Notes: generated from the letters alone by a model not told the origin. A DNA stretch of 64,000 nt from an uncultured Clostridia bacterium (GCA_904387305.1 CAJFLB010000001.1:1-64000); one strand, 5' to 3'; numbered from the stretch's first letter, positions 1 to 8,177 are shown. Numbers and translations are program-made.

Positions 1-206
1 TGCCCCGCGGCGAGCGGAACTCAAGATTGTACATATGGTGAAATATTCGCTAATAAAATAAAGCTATTTTTTAGTGAAATATTCAAAAATTATTGACAGA
101 GTTTTGAAAATTTCTCTAAAGTGAATTATATATATAAATGAACTCTAAATGATTTGATATGTCCCTAAATTCAAAAAGGAAAAAATGAGTCCGTCCCCCA
201 AATCCC

Positions 207-235
207 TTGATTTTTTTCTCTAAATACAGTATAAT
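207..235 (+). promoter_or_regulatory. sigma-A promoter for alaS
   Basis: TTGATT at 207-212 and TATAAT at 230-235 with a 17-bp spacer, about 170 bp before the alaS start. The leader that follows carries GTCCC-type repeats. The first 200 bases of the window show no gene; a TTGACA at 93-98 has no good -10 partner. Confidence 0.6.
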
Positions 236-306
236 GCTACTATCGTAATATAAAATATAAAAAAAGAAACAGTCCTAATGGGAAAATTTATGAATTAACA
301 TAAAAA

Positions 307-384
307 TGTCCCAAACAGAAACGGTCCCAAAAGGGCAGAACGGTCCCAAAAGGGCAGAACAGTGCCAAAAGGACAAAAGGACAA
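307..384. repeat. GTCCC-type intergenic repeats in the alaS leader
   Basis: GTCCCAAACAGAAACGGTCCC-like sequence at about 309-328 runs into a 19-bp tandem repeat: CGGTCCCAAAAGGGCAGAA at 322-340 and 341-359, then a degenerate third copy at 360-378. The same words recur at 42.0, 50.3, 59.9 and 61.3 kb. Each 19-mer can fold GTCCC against GGGC. The repeats sit between promoter and start codon, so they are transcribed into the alaS 5' leader. Confidence 0.7.
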
Positions 385-404
385 AAAGAAGGGAAGATTT
401 TTAA

Positions 405-2162
405 ATGAAAGCAATTGAGATTAGAAACAAATATTTAGAATTTTTTAAAAAACATGGACATGCTGTTATTCCATCAGCTTCATTAATACCAGAAAATGAT
501 CCATCTGTTTTGTTTACAACTGCTGGTATGCAACCATTAGTACCATATTTATTAGGAGAAAAACACCCAGAGGGAACAAGATTAACAGATTACCAAAAAT
601 GCGTTAGAACCAATGATATTGATGAGGTAGGAGATAATAGACATTTAACCTATTTTGAAATGCTTGGAAATTGGTCTTTAGGTGATTATTTTAAAGAAGA
701 GTCTATAAAAATGAGTTTTGAGTTTTTGACGAAAGAGCTACAAATACCAGTAGAGAAATTATCAGTAACTTGTTTTGCAGGAGACGAGGATTGTCCAAGA
801 GATGAGGTTTCAGCAAAAGTATGGAAAGATGCTGGAATATTAGATGGTCATATTTATTTTTATGGAAAAGATGATAACTGGTGGATAGCAGGAGAGGAAG
901 GACCATGTGGACCAGATACAGAAATGTTCTATGACACAGGAAAACCAGCATGTGGACCAGATTGCCAACCTTCATGTGATTGTGGTAAATATGTAGAAAT
1001 TTGGAACAATGTATTTATGGAATATTACAAAGATAAAAATGGATATTCTAAATTAAAACAACAAAATGTCGATACTGGCTTAGGATTAGAGAGAATGACG
1101 ATGTTATTACAAGGAAAAGAAACACCATTTGATACAGAATTATTCTTACCAGTTATGGAAAAAATACAAGAACTACAAAAAGTAGATAATATAGAAAGTA
1201 GAAGAATTATTGCAGAACATTTACGTTCAAGTATGATGATTATTGCAGATGGTGGAAGACCAAGCAATATTGATAGAGGATATGTTTTAAGAAGATTAAT
1301 TCGTAGAATGATAAGACATATGAACAAATTACAAATTGATTTATCTGAATTATCTAACTTAATAGATATCAATGTAGATAATTTAAAAGAAATGTATCCA
1401 GAGCTAGAGCAAAATAGAGAAATAATTAAAAATGTTATCAATGAAGAAAAAGATAAATTTGTAAAAACATTAACACATGGAGAAAGAGAATTCCAAAAAG
1501 AAATGCAAAAAGCAAAAGAAAATGGAAAAAGTGAAATTGATGCAAAAGTTGTATTTAGATTATATGATACTTATGGATTTCCACCAGAAGTAACAAAAGA
1601 ATTAGCAGATGAAAATGATATGACAGTAGATTTAAAAGGATTTGAAGAATTATTTAAGGAACATCAAGAAAAATCAAGACAAGGAAGTACACAAAAATTC
1701 AAAGGTGGACTTGCTGACCAAAATGAAAAAACAATTGCATATCATACTGCTACTCACTTATTACATCAAGCATTAAGAACTGTTTTAGGTGACCATGTAA
1801 AACAAAGTGGTTCTAATATCACAGAGGAAAGATTACGTTTTGACTTTACACATCCACAAAAAATGACAAAAGAAGAAATTCAAAAAGTAGAAGATTTAGT
1901 AAATGAGCAAATTCAAAGAGATTTACCAGTTACTTGTGAAGAAATGAGTTATGAAGATGCTAAAAATTTAGGTGCTATTGGATTATTTACAGATAAATAT
2001 GGAGACAAAGTAAAAGTATATACCATTGGTGATTTTAGCAAAGAGATTTGTGGAGGACCTCATGTAACTCATACAGGAGATATGGGAAGATTTAAAATCA
2101 AAAAAGAAGAATCAAGTTCTTCAGGCATTAGAAGAATTAAAGCGGTTTTAATAAAAGAATAA
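405..2162 (+). CDS. alaS: Alanyl-tRNA synthetase, short form without C-Ala domain
   Basis: Charges tRNA-Ala with alanine in the cytoplasm. Class II core motifs are visible: the N-terminal FTTAGMQP segment, FEMLGNWSLGDYF (motif 2 region), and motif 3 GLGLERM near residue 225. An editing/second additional domain follows, with HTATHLLH near residue 447 and CGGPHV near residue 553, so the four usual metal ligands (H, H, C, H) are kept although the second motif is usually CGGTH. The protein is 585 residues and ends directly after the editing domain; typical bacterial AlaRS is about 870-880 residues with a C-terminal DHHA1/C-Ala domain. The stop is preceded by ordinary coding sequence, so this looks like a natural short form rather than a truncation. 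ATG start with a weak GAAGGGA ribosome binding site. Confidence 0.93.
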   Translation: MKAIEIRNKYLEFFKKHGHAVIPSASLIPENDPSVLFTTAGMQPLVPYLLGEKHPEGTRLTDYQKCVRTNDIDEVGDNRHLTYFEMLGNWSLGDYFKEESIKMSFEFLTKELQIPVEKLSVTCFAGDEDCPRDEVSAKVWKDAGILDGHIYFYGKDDNWWIAGEEGPCGPDTEMFYDTGKPACGPDCQPSCDCGKYVEIWNNVFMEYYKDKNGYSKLKQQNVDTGLGLERMTMLLQGKETPFDTELFLPVMEKIQELQKVDNIESRRIIAEHLRSSMMIIADGGRPSNIDRGYVLRRLIRRMIRHMNKLQIDLSELSNLIDINVDNLKEMYPELEQNREIIKNVINEEKDKFVKTLTHGEREFQKEMQKAKENGKSEIDAKVVFRLYDTYGFPPEVTKELADENDMTVDLKGFEELFKEHQEKSRQGSTQKFKGGLADQNEKTIAYHTATHLLHQALRTVLGDHVKQSGSNITEERLRFDFTHPQKMTKEEIQKVEDLVNEQIQRDLPVTCEEMSYEDAKNLGAIGLFTDKYGDKVKVYTIGDFSKEICGGPHVTHTGDMGRFKIKKEESSSSGIRRIKAVLIKE

Positions 2163-2299
2163 TGAAAAAATGCGGAACTTTACCAGAAGATATGCCAACA
2201 CCTAAAAAGAGCTTAAAACAATTAGATAAGGAAAAAAAGCCCAATATACCAATAAAAGGAAATTTGCTGAAAATAGATAAAAAAAGCCTTGATAAATAG
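2162..2299 (+). CDS. 45-residue ORF overlapping the alaS stop
   Basis: An ATG shares one base with the alaS stop codon (TAATG), a classic arrangement for translational coupling. It reads a 45-residue lysine-rich peptide beginning MKKCGTLPEDMPTPKKSL and ending in the ascending arm of the terminator at 2280-2307. No family is recognised. The coupling and lack of gap favour a real small gene, but its end inside a terminator hairpin is also what a chance ORF would give. Confidence 0.4.
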   Translation: MKKCGTLPEDMPTPKKSLKQLDKEKKPNIPIKGNLLKIDKKSLDK

Positions 2300-2307
2300 G
2301 CTTTTTT
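2280..2307 (+). terminator. Rho-independent terminator of alaS
   Basis: Ten-base-pair stem AAAAAAGCCT (2280-2289) with AGGCTTTTTT (2298-2307) and an 8-nt loop; the descending arm supplies the U tract. It overlaps the promoter of the next gene. Confidence 0.85.
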
Positions 2308-2317
2308 ATGTTATAAT
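2289..2317 (+). promoter_or_regulatory. sigma-A promoter for the 2373 gene
   Basis: TTGATA at 2289-2294, 17-bp spacer, TATAAT at 2312-2317. The -35 lies inside the alaS terminator, so terminator and promoter share sequence. Confidence 0.6.
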
Positions 2318-2357
2318 ATTAATTGTAAGGTTATTTTTGATAAAAGAGGTGAAAAAA

Positions 2358-2373
2358 CTTAGAATATTCTAAG
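2358..2373. promoter_or_regulatory. 16-bp perfect palindrome between RBS and start
   Basis: CTTAGAATATTCTAAG is a perfect inverted repeat that reaches the G of the GTG start at 2373 and lies just after the Shine-Dalgarno AGAGGTG (2345-2351). It could be an operator, or an mRNA hairpin that brings the ribosome binding site close to the start. Confidence 0.45.
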
Positions 2374-2792
2374 TGAATAATATGAAAAGTGTAGGTGTAG
2401 AAAAAAAATATATGAATATAAAAGAATGGTTCAGTAACATTGGGAGAGAACTGGCTGAATTAGTCGGACCAGCACTTGTTGGAGGAGAACAAAATGATAG
2501 TATAATAGAATTAGAAGCTTCTGAAGTAAAAAAACACGAATCAGGATATAGGAAAGATTTAGAAAAGATGTTTGATTATTCTAGAAATAAAGAAAAAGCA
2601 AGAGAGAAAGGTAATGGAAAAGGCAAAGGTAAAGGTAAAGGCAGAATAGAACAATATAAAGATGAAGTAAAAGGTAAAGGCGAAACAGAACAAGCTAAAG
2701 CCAAAGTACAAAATCCAACAGGACAAACTAGCAGGCAAACAAGAACAAAATCACAAGAAAAAACAAATGAGGGATATGAACAAGAGTTATAA
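2373..2792 (+). CDS. Small hydrophilic protein with Gly-Lys repeats
   Basis: A 139-residue charged protein with no signal peptide or membrane segment. The first 60 residues are mixed; residues about 70-115 are a low-complexity run of KGKGKGKG and related Lys/Gly/Glu steps, typical of a flexible nucleic-acid-binding or disordered tail. GTG start at 2373 (an in-frame stop lies immediately upstream; ATG at 2382 is the alternative). The ribosome binding site AGAGGTG is 21 nt from GTG, unusually far, with a perfect palindrome between. It has its own promoter and terminator, so it is monocistronic. No family recognised. Confidence 0.6.
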   Translation: MNNMKSVGVEKKYMNIKEWFSNIGRELAELVGPALVGGEQNDSIIELEASEVKKHESGYRKDLEKMFDYSRNKEKAREKGNGKGKGKGKGRIEQYKDEVKGKGETEQAKAKVQNPTGQTSRQTRTKSQEKTNEGYEQEL

Positions 2793-2825
2793 AATACAAG
2801 AATTTTAAAATTCTTGTATTTTTTA
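2791..2825 (+). terminator. Terminator after the 2373 gene
   Basis: Perfect 16-bp inverted repeat (2791-2806 with 2807-2822) built on ATACAAGAATTT, followed by a T run. Because of the A run on the other side it could act in both directions. Confidence 0.85.
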
Positions 2826-2826
2826 C

Positions 2827-2855
2827 TTGACAAAAGGCAAAACTACCAGTATAAT
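2827..2855 (+). promoter_or_regulatory. sigma-A promoter for tRNA-Met
   Basis: Full consensus TTGACA (2827-2832), 17-bp spacer, TATAAT (2850-2855), placed 33 bp before the tRNA. Confidence 0.85.
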
Positions 2856-2888
2856 ATTACTTGCTAGCAAAAATAAGCTAAGAAATAT

Positions 2889-2965
2889 GGCGAAGTAGCT
2901 CAGTTGGCTAGAGCATTCGGTTCATACCCGAAGGGTCATGTGTTCGAATCACATCTTCGCTACCA
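2889..2965 (+). tRNA. tRNA-Met (CAT anticodon), elongator type
   Basis: A 77-nt cloverleaf with CCA encoded. Acceptor GGCGAAG pairs with CTTCGCT (G1-U72 wobble, as in Bacillus elongator tRNA-Met). The D arm is GCTCAGTTGGCTAGAGC. The anticodon stem TTCGG/CCGAA encloses loop TTCATAC, and the T arm contains GTTCGAATC. The closed acceptor and overall resemblance to Bacillus tRNA-Met indicate elongator rather than initiator. The Ile2 alternative (lysidine-modified CAT) is less likely. Confidence 0.93.
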
Positions 2966-2996
2966 AAAAATACTCCTTTAAAAGGGAGTATTTTTT
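2966..2996 (+). terminator. Terminator after tRNA-Met
   Basis: TACTCC pairs with GGAGTA around a short loop, with A and T runs on each side, directly behind the CCA end. From here to the next gene (2997-3307) only an AT-rich leader and a promoter are seen. Confidence 0.85.
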
Positions 2997-3197
2997 ATTG
3001 TTATAGAAATAAGTAAAAAGATAATTTTGCTTTTTGTTATTGTATAGAAAAAAATGACTTTTATCTTGAATATGTATGAATATATATTTTTTTCGTATAC
3101 AACAAGATCAAGTTATTATATTGGAAGACATAGTACTTTATGTAAATACTAACATTATGGGATGTAATCAAAAAATGATTTAATTTTAAAAATTCAC

Positions 3198-3226
3198 TTG
3201 TTATTTAATTTGCTTTATAGTATAGT
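3198..3226 (+). promoter_or_regulatory. Probable sigma-A promoter for the 3308 gene
   Basis: TTGTTA (3198-3203), 17-bp spacer, TATAGT (3221-3226), about 80 bp before the start codon. Confidence 0.5.
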
Positions 3227-3307
3227 ATGAATAGAAAATAAGAAAAATTATGAGGCTTATAATTGTAGGAATTACTTGTAATTTAAACAAAAGAAGGAGG
3301 AAATAAA

Positions 3308-3871
3308 ATGAACATAACAGAAATATTAATTATAATAGTAAATATCTCCATATTAATACTACCATTTGTTATGTTAATAGAAAATTTAATAAAAAGAAAT
3401 TACAAGATATTGAATATATGCATGCTTATCAATATATTTGTATGGATATATTTGTCATATCTCTGGAATATAAGGAACCCAGGATTTTGGATAAAATGTG
3501 ATACAAGAATATTAAATTTAGTAGCGAGTATCATACTAATTGCTTCCATTATAACATTCTTACTACAAATCAAACATAAGAAAAGTAACAAACTATTAAT
3601 CATGATTGCCATCATATTTGTATTTTATATTATCATGACAAATGACACAACATATGAAGAAAGAACAAGAGTGGATATGGTTTCAGAAAAAACAATTAGA
3701 GAATATGTCTTAGAAGAACATATACCATATATTGCATTTTTAAGTATAGAACTAGAACTTTTTGTTAACTTATTAGATAGTCATAAAATAGGAAGAGAAA
3801 ATAAAAAAATAACCAAACGAGAAAAAGTAAGTGTGACAAAAAAAGAGCTAGAAGAAACGGAAAAAAATTAA
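3308..3871 (+). CDS. Four-helix membrane protein of unknown function
   Basis: 187 residues with four predicted membrane segments (about residues 5-27, 34-54, 68-88 and 95-111), then a 75-residue charged cytoplasmic or external tail ending in a Lys/Glu-rich stretch. No cysteine pairs, catalytic motif or family is recognised. A strong AAGGAGG ribosome binding site lies 8 nt before the ATG. It has its own promoter and lies between tRNA-Met and the TasA-like gene on the same strand. A role in membrane or surface function is only suggested by neighbourhood. Confidence 0.75.
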   Translation: MNITEILIIIVNISILILPFVMLIENLIKRNYKILNICMLINIFVWIYLSYLWNIRNPGFWIKCDTRILNLVASIILIASIITFLLQIKHKKSNKLLIMIAIIFVFYIIMTNDTTYEERTRVDMVSEKTIREYVLEEHIPYIAFLSIELELFVNLLDSHKIGRENKKITKREKVSVTKKELEETEKN

Positions 3872-3939
3872 AAGATAGACACAAAATAAGAAATAAAATA
3901 ATACTTCAAAAGAGAAAATAACCATTTAAAAAATTTTTA

Positions 3940-3972
3940 CAAAATGTAACAAAAATGTAATAAAAACGTAAA
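3940..3972 (+). promoter_or_regulatory. Three 11-bp direct repeats, response-regulator-like site
   Basis: CAAAATGTAAC (3940-3950), AAAAATGTAAT (3951-3961) and AAAAACGTAAA (3962-3972) follow each other without gap, ending 20 bp before the -35. The same array is upstream of the 57625 operon. Direct repeats at one-helical-turn spacing are what OmpR/PhoB-family regulators bind. Confidence 0.6.
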
Positions 3973-3992
3973 ATAATTATAACCAAAAATTG

Positions 3993-4021
3993 TTGACAAT
4001 GGAAAATTTAGATAGTAAAAT
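3993..4021 (+). promoter_or_regulatory. sigma-A promoter for the TasA-like gene
   Basis: TTGACA (3993-3998), 17-bp spacer, TAAAAT (4016-4021), 45 bp before the start codon. Confidence 0.75.
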
Positions 4022-4065
4022 AAAATAAAATTAATTATAATAGTGAATGTTGTAAAGGAGAAACA

Positions 4066-5205
4066 ATGGGGAGAAGTAAGAAAAACAAGAAAAAATCAGA
4101 GATGAATGCAATGTTTTTTATCATATTATTCGCATTAGTAGTATTTATTATATCAACTTATGCGTGGTTCTCAACACAAAGAAACGTATCAATTACAAAC
4201 CTAAATGGTACTGTAGAAGTAGCAGAAGGCTTGGAGATTTCATTGGATGCTGAGAACTGGTCAAATGGTTTAGTATTAGGTGACGAAGAAGGACAGCTAG
4301 ACATTATAGAAGATGCTTATGAAGGAAATCATAATCTAAAACCCACAGAAATGTTACCAGTGTCAACATTAGGATTAGTAGGTTCAAATAGAACAGATTT
4401 ACTAATGCTTAGAGGAACACTGAACAATTCTATACAATTAAATAATATTCAAGAAATGGATGAAGAGGAAGATAATTCAGATGCTACAACATATGCAGGA
4501 TATTTTGCATTTGATGTATTTTTGAAGAACTCATCAAGACAAGATGATATAGATGATGTATTACAATTAAATTATGATTCTTCATTAGAAATTATGGAAA
4601 CAGAAAATAGTGCAACAGGATTACAAAATACAGCAAGAGTTGCTTTTGCAAAATATACCGGAACATCAGACACTATGGCAGACCAAGCTACGATTTTAAA
4701 AGAAACAGCAGGAATTGGTGTTGGAAGTAGTCCAGTATATATTTCAGATGTTGCTATATGGGAGCCAAATTCTAATGACCACGTAGAATATGTTGTACAA
4801 AACAACAATAAAATTACAGGAGCAGGTTCAAATTTTAATGCGACAACCCAAATGGATACTTATGCATTAACAGATACTTCTCTAAGACAATCTATTGCAG
4901 ACATATATAAGTGGGATGGATCAGAGAGACTTCTTCAAAAACAAAATGTATTACAAACAACAAAAACATCAACAGAAGATTACTCAATTGCTGAAGGAGT
5001 TCAAAATTTAGTAAGTACAAGTGATGGTACAACAGATTTTGGAATAGCACCAAATAAAATTTGTAGGATTCGAATATATTTATGGCTAGAAGGACAAGAT
5101 GTTGACTGTATTAACTATGCTTCACATGGTGGAGGCGTTAAAGTCAACATAGGATTAGTAAAAGGATCAGAAGAAGGATCACATGAATTAGATGGCGGTG
5201 ACTAA
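4066..5205 (+). CDS. TasA-like exported protein with SipW-type signal
   Basis: A 379-residue exported protein. The N-terminus is basic (residues 1-13), then a hydrophobic helix (about 16-30) ends in STYAWFSTQRNV, the kind of boundary cut by SipW-type peptidases in TasA/camelysin precursors. The mature part is acidic, Ser/Thr/Asn-rich and predicted beta-rich; the C-terminal 60 residues contain YLWLEGQDVDCINYAS. It is a clear paralogue of the protein at 58523, sharing the TYAWFSTQRNV start, the AEGLEISLDA block, LQNTARVAFA, VAIWEPN and the WLEGQDVDC end. By family it would be secreted and assemble as a fibre subunit, but polymerisation is inferred. It has its own promoter with 11-bp operator-like repeats; no peptidase gene is adjacent, so one from the 46-56 kb cluster would serve it. 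Confidence 0.8.
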   Translation: MGRSKKNKKKSEMNAMFFIILFALVVFIISTYAWFSTQRNVSITNLNGTVEVAEGLEISLDAENWSNGLVLGDEEGQLDIIEDAYEGNHNLKPTEMLPVSTLGLVGSNRTDLLMLRGTLNNSIQLNNIQEMDEEEDNSDATTYAGYFAFDVFLKNSSRQDDIDDVLQLNYDSSLEIMETENSATGLQNTARVAFAKYTGTSDTMADQATILKETAGIGVGSSPVYISDVAIWEPNSNDHVEYVVQNNNKITGAGSNFNATTQMDTYALTDTSLRQSIADIYKWDGSERLLQKQNVLQTTKTSTEDYSIAEGVQNLVSTSDGTTDFGIAPNKICRIRIYLWLEGQDVDCINYASHGGGVKVNIGLVKGSEEGSHELDGGD

Positions 5206-5217
5206 TAAAACAAATAA

Positions 5218-5258
5218 TATGTCATAAAACTTGTAATAGCTACAGGTTTTATGACATA
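5218..5258. other. 18-bp hairpin after the TasA-like gene
   Basis: TATGTCATAAAAC at 5218-5230 pairs with GTTTTATGACATA at 5246-5258, extended inward to an 18-bp stem with one G-U and a 5-nt loop. No T run follows, so it looks more like an mRNA 3'-end stabiliser or processing site than a strong terminator. Confidence 0.6.
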
Positions 5259-5335
5259 TGTGAGTTGTGTGCATAATGCGCAAGACAAAGTAAAATTATA
5301 AATAAAGATAAATATACAAAAGATTGGAGGGTAAA

Positions 5336-6610
5336 ATGGCAAGGAAAGTATTGGAAGAGACAAAAGAAATTCAAACAAGAAAAAAAAGACAAAAAGGTTC
5401 GGAAGATGATATCTATAAATTTGACTTTGGAACAACAGAAGAACAAGAAAACATAGTCAAAAACCCACCAAAAAGCAAAAGAGGAAGAAAGAAAAAAGAA
5501 GAAAAAAAATTTGAATTTGATGATGCTAGTAAAAATGAAATGATTGCTAGCATAGATTTGATGAGACAAAAAATAGAACAAGGTCAAAAATTTATAAATG
5601 AACTTGCAGAAACGAAGAATGGCAAAGGGATAAGTGCAGAATTAAATGTGGAAGAATTGAACGAAAGTGAAGAATTTCAAGATAGAGCAACTAGAAAAAG
5701 AAAAAATATTAAAGAAAAAGAGGAAAAAGATACAGGTATTTTTGCAGACATTCTAAAAAAAGAAACAAAAACAAGAAAAAGAAGAACGAAAAAAGTAGAA
5801 GAATCAAAAAATATAGATGAAGGTATAAAAATCAACGCAAAAGATGGCGTAACAGATGTATTTTTGGACGAAAATCAATATAGAATTGAAATGCAAAAAA
5901 CAGAGTATAACATTTATACTAAAAATAGTGGTGCTTCATACATTATTGTTAGAGACAATGAATTAAGAATTATTAGTGGTAATGTTTATTTATTATTAAA
6001 TAAAGAAAATCAAGATTATGAGATTATTACAAATCAAGACTTTAAAATCAATTATGTAATTGATAATCTTGAAAGAAAAGATAATGTGGTTAATTTTAGA
6101 CTTACAAATTTAACAGAAATTATTGCAAATGAAGATGGACTTGTTTTCGTAATAGATGAAGAAAAAGTTATTGAAAATACATTAGAAGATAATCATACAT
6201 TGGTAATTTCTGAAGAAGATGGAAAGGTTTATTTACCATATTCTAAAGAAGAAATTAAAAGTGAAGTTTTACAAAATAAAGGAACAAAAATTTCGGATTT
6301 AATTGAGGAAAAATATATATGTTCATTAGACAAATATAAAAATGCCATAAGAGCAAGATTTAGAGAAGGCTATAATTTAATGTACAAAAAAGAAGGCAAA
6401 TCTAGAAGAAGTGCTATTCTTTTAGGTATTGAATTAATGTTTGAAACCAATTTGCATCCAGCAGTTATAGCAGCATGTAAAAATTTGGAAGAATTAGACA
6501 TTTACTTAGATTGCCTTGAAGATAATGAATTAGAAAAATTTTCATGTTTTAAAATCATATATAAAAGTTTACCAATGCTTCATAAGAAGAAAAAGGTTCA
6601 AGAATTTTAA
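5336..6610 (+). CDS. Charged cytoplasmic protein of unknown function
   Basis: About 424 residues from the ATG at 5336, which has GGAGGG at the right distance; an upstream in-frame TTG at 5324 lies inside that ribosome binding site and is not used. The first 165 residues are highly charged and low-complexity, with basic clusters such as KSKRGRKKKEEKK and TRKRRTKK. The rest looks folded: a beta-rich middle (about 175-300) and a helical C-terminal 100 residues with conserved-looking aromatic and Cys residues. No signal peptide or membrane segment. Basic tails could bind nucleic acid or membrane. No family recognised. It follows the TasA-like gene after a hairpin and has its own terminator, so the two may be co-transcribed. 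Confidence 0.7.
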   Translation: MARKVLEETKEIQTRKKRQKGSEDDIYKFDFGTTEEQENIVKNPPKSKRGRKKKEEKKFEFDDASKNEMIASIDLMRQKIEQGQKFINELAETKNGKGISAELNVEELNESEEFQDRATRKRKNIKEKEEKDTGIFADILKKETKTRKRRTKKVEESKNIDEGIKINAKDGVTDVFLDENQYRIEMQKTEYNIYTKNSGASYIIVRDNELRIISGNVYLLLNKENQDYEIITNQDFKINYVIDNLERKDNVVNFRLTNLTEIIANEDGLVFVIDEEKVIENTLEDNHTLVISEEDGKVYLPYSKEEIKSEVLQNKGTKISDLIEEKYICSLDKYKNAIRARFREGYNLMYKKEGKSRRSAILLGIELMFETNLHPAVIAACKNLEELDIYLDCLEDNELEKFSCFKIIYKSLPMLHKKKKVQEF

Positions 6611-6613
6611 AAG

Positions 6614-6640
6614 AAAAACTCGACTAAAAGTCGAGTTTTT
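6614..6640 (+). terminator. Terminator after the 5336 gene
   Basis: AAAAACTCGACT (6614-6625), loop of 3, AGTCGAGTTTTT (6629-6640): a 12-bp stem with U tract, possibly bidirectional. Confidence 0.9.
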
Positions 6641-6697
6641 ATGCATAATATAAAAAGAACACATAAAATGAAATGATTAAAGTTATGAAATAAACAC

Positions 6698-6857
6698 AAA
6701 AATTACTGGATAAAATTACTAAAAATCACGGAATAAAATCATTAAAAGTAACGGAACAAATCTTTCAAAAATCACGGAATGAAAATACCAAAAACCACGG
6801 AATGAAAATATTAAAAATCACGGGATAAAATTGACAAAACCACGGAATATTGTAAAA
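6698..6857 (+). repeat. Seven 23-bp tandem repeats upstream of the DUF4143 ATPase
   Basis: Copies begin at 6698, 6721, 6744, 6767, 6790, 6813 and 6836. The constant part is AAAAAtCACGGAATaAAAAT; the last three bases vary. The period is exactly 23 bp, about two helical turns, and the last copies overlap the -35 and spacer of the promoter at 6831-6858. This looks like an iterated operator. Confidence 0.8.
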
Positions 6858-6858
6858 T
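6831..6858 (+). promoter_or_regulatory. sigma-A promoter inside the 23-bp repeats
   Basis: TTGACA (6831-6836), 16-bp spacer, TAAAAT (6853-6858), 38 bp before the ATPase start; GGAGAG precedes the ATG at 6897. A protein bound to the last repeats would cover this promoter. Confidence 0.65.
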
Positions 6859-6896
6859 AATAATAGAATTAACGATAATAAGGAGAGTGGATATTA

Positions 6897-8177
6897 ATGA
6901 ATATAAAGAATTATAAAAGAAGAATTGCAGATGATAAGATAGAACATTATCTAAAATTATTTGGGGCTGTTAGTATAGAAGGACCTAAATACTGTGGTAA
7001 AACGTGGACTGGACGTTATCATTCTAAGAGTGAAGTGCTTTTGCATAATACAACAGGGGAATCATCAAACAATGTAGAATTGGCTAAAATATCTCCTGCA
7101 TTAATTTTGGAAGGAGAAAAGCCAAAATTAATTGATGAATGGCAAGAGGCTACGAATTTATGGGATGAAATTCGAGCAGATGTTGATAGAACAGGATTAA
7201 AAGGACAATATATTTTAACTGGTTCATCTACACCTAATAGAACAGGGATAGCACACAGTGGAGCAGGTAGATATGGAAAAATACATCTAAGAACTATGAG
7301 TTTATATGAATCAGGAGATTCCACAGGTGACGTATCGCTGGAAAAATTATGTAATCGTGAGTTAGAACAAAAATTAACTGGAGAGGTTGATTTAAAACAT
7401 CTGGCTAGACTAATTATTAGAGGAGGATGGCCTGGTAATATAGAATATTCTCCTAAAGATTCAAGTGAAGCAATAAAACAATATATAAAACTCATTATTG
7501 ATGATGATTTGATTAGATTAGATGGAGTGAATAGAGACAAACATAAAGTTAAATTATTATTAAAATCATTAGCTAGAAATGAAAGTACAACAGCATCTAA
7601 TATGACGTTAAAAAAAGATATTAGTGAAAAGGATAATGAAGATATAGATATAGATACATTAGCTTCATACTTAAATGCACTAGATAAATTATATTTATTA
7701 GATAATGATGAACCATTTTCTTCTAATATTCGTTCATCTGTTAGAGTAAAGCAATCAGAAAAAAGGCATTTTGCAGATCCTTCTATGGCATGTGCATTAT
7801 TAAACATAAGTGACGAAGACAAATTAATAAATGATTTAGAAACATTTGGATTTTTATTTGAAGCAATGGTTGAAAGAGATTTGAAAATATATGCGGATAG
7901 TTTTAATGCAAAATGTTACCATTATCAAGATTACCAGAATAGAGAAATTGACAGTGTTATAGAATTAGAAAATGGAGAATGGTGTGCCTTTGAAATCAAG
8001 CTTGGAGTAAATAAAATTGACGAAGAAGCAAAAAAATTGTTGAAAATAAAAGAAGAAATTGAAAAAGAAAATGGTAAATCACCATCAGTTCTTTGCGTAA
8101 TATGTGGGCTTTCTAATGCTACTTATAGAAGACCAGATGGCGTATATGTTGTGCCAATAACAGCATTGAAACCATAG
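6897..8177 (+). CDS. AAA_14/DUF4143 family ATP-binding protein
   Basis: A 426-residue cytoplasmic protein of the widespread prokaryotic AAA_14 plus DUF4143 family. Walker A is GPKYCGKT (residues 29-36); Walker B-like KLIDEW is near 78-83. A sensor-like ILTGSS follows near 104. The C-terminal DUF4143 part contains NREIDSVIEL (about 348) and CAFEIKLG (about 363), the D...ExK spacing of a PD-(D/E)XK fold. Members are often single accessory genes of uncertain role; toxin- or defence-like functions have been proposed but not shown for this one. It is monocistronic, behind a promoter embedded in 23-bp tandem repeats, and followed by a terminator, so it is an independently controlled unit. Confidence 0.85.
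   Translation: MNIKNYKRRIADDKIEHYLKLFGAVSIEGPKYCGKTWTGRYHSKSEVLLHNTTGESSNNVELAKISPALILEGEKPKLIDEWQEATNLWDEIRADVDRTGLKGQYILTGSSTPNRTGIAHSGAGRYGKIHLRTMSLYESGDSTGDVSLEKLCNRELEQKLTGEVDLKHLARLIIRGGWPGNIEYSPKDSSEAIKQYIKLIIDDDLIRLDGVNRDKHKVKLLLKSLARNESTTASNMTLKKDISEKDNEDIDIDTLASYLNALDKLYLLDNDEPFSSNIRSSVRVKQSEKRHFADPSMACALLNISDEDKLINDLETFGFLFEAMVERDLKIYADSFNAKCYHYQDYQNREIDSVIELENGEWCAFEIKLGVNKIDEEAKKLLKIKEEIEKENGKSPSVLCVICGLSNATYRRPDGVYVVPITALKP

Noticed and set aside
1-30. Locally G/C-rich first bases (CCCCGCGGCGAGCGG), possibly the edge of a third copy of the structured palindrome
   Set aside because: Too little of it is inside the window to test pairing; similarity to the loop TCGCTGGTCGCGC is weak.
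3094-3108. The word TCGTATACAACAAGA occurs here and at about 20856, a possible attachment-site pair
   Set aside because: Only 15 bp are shared, within expectation for AT-rich DNA of this length, and no integrase is present.
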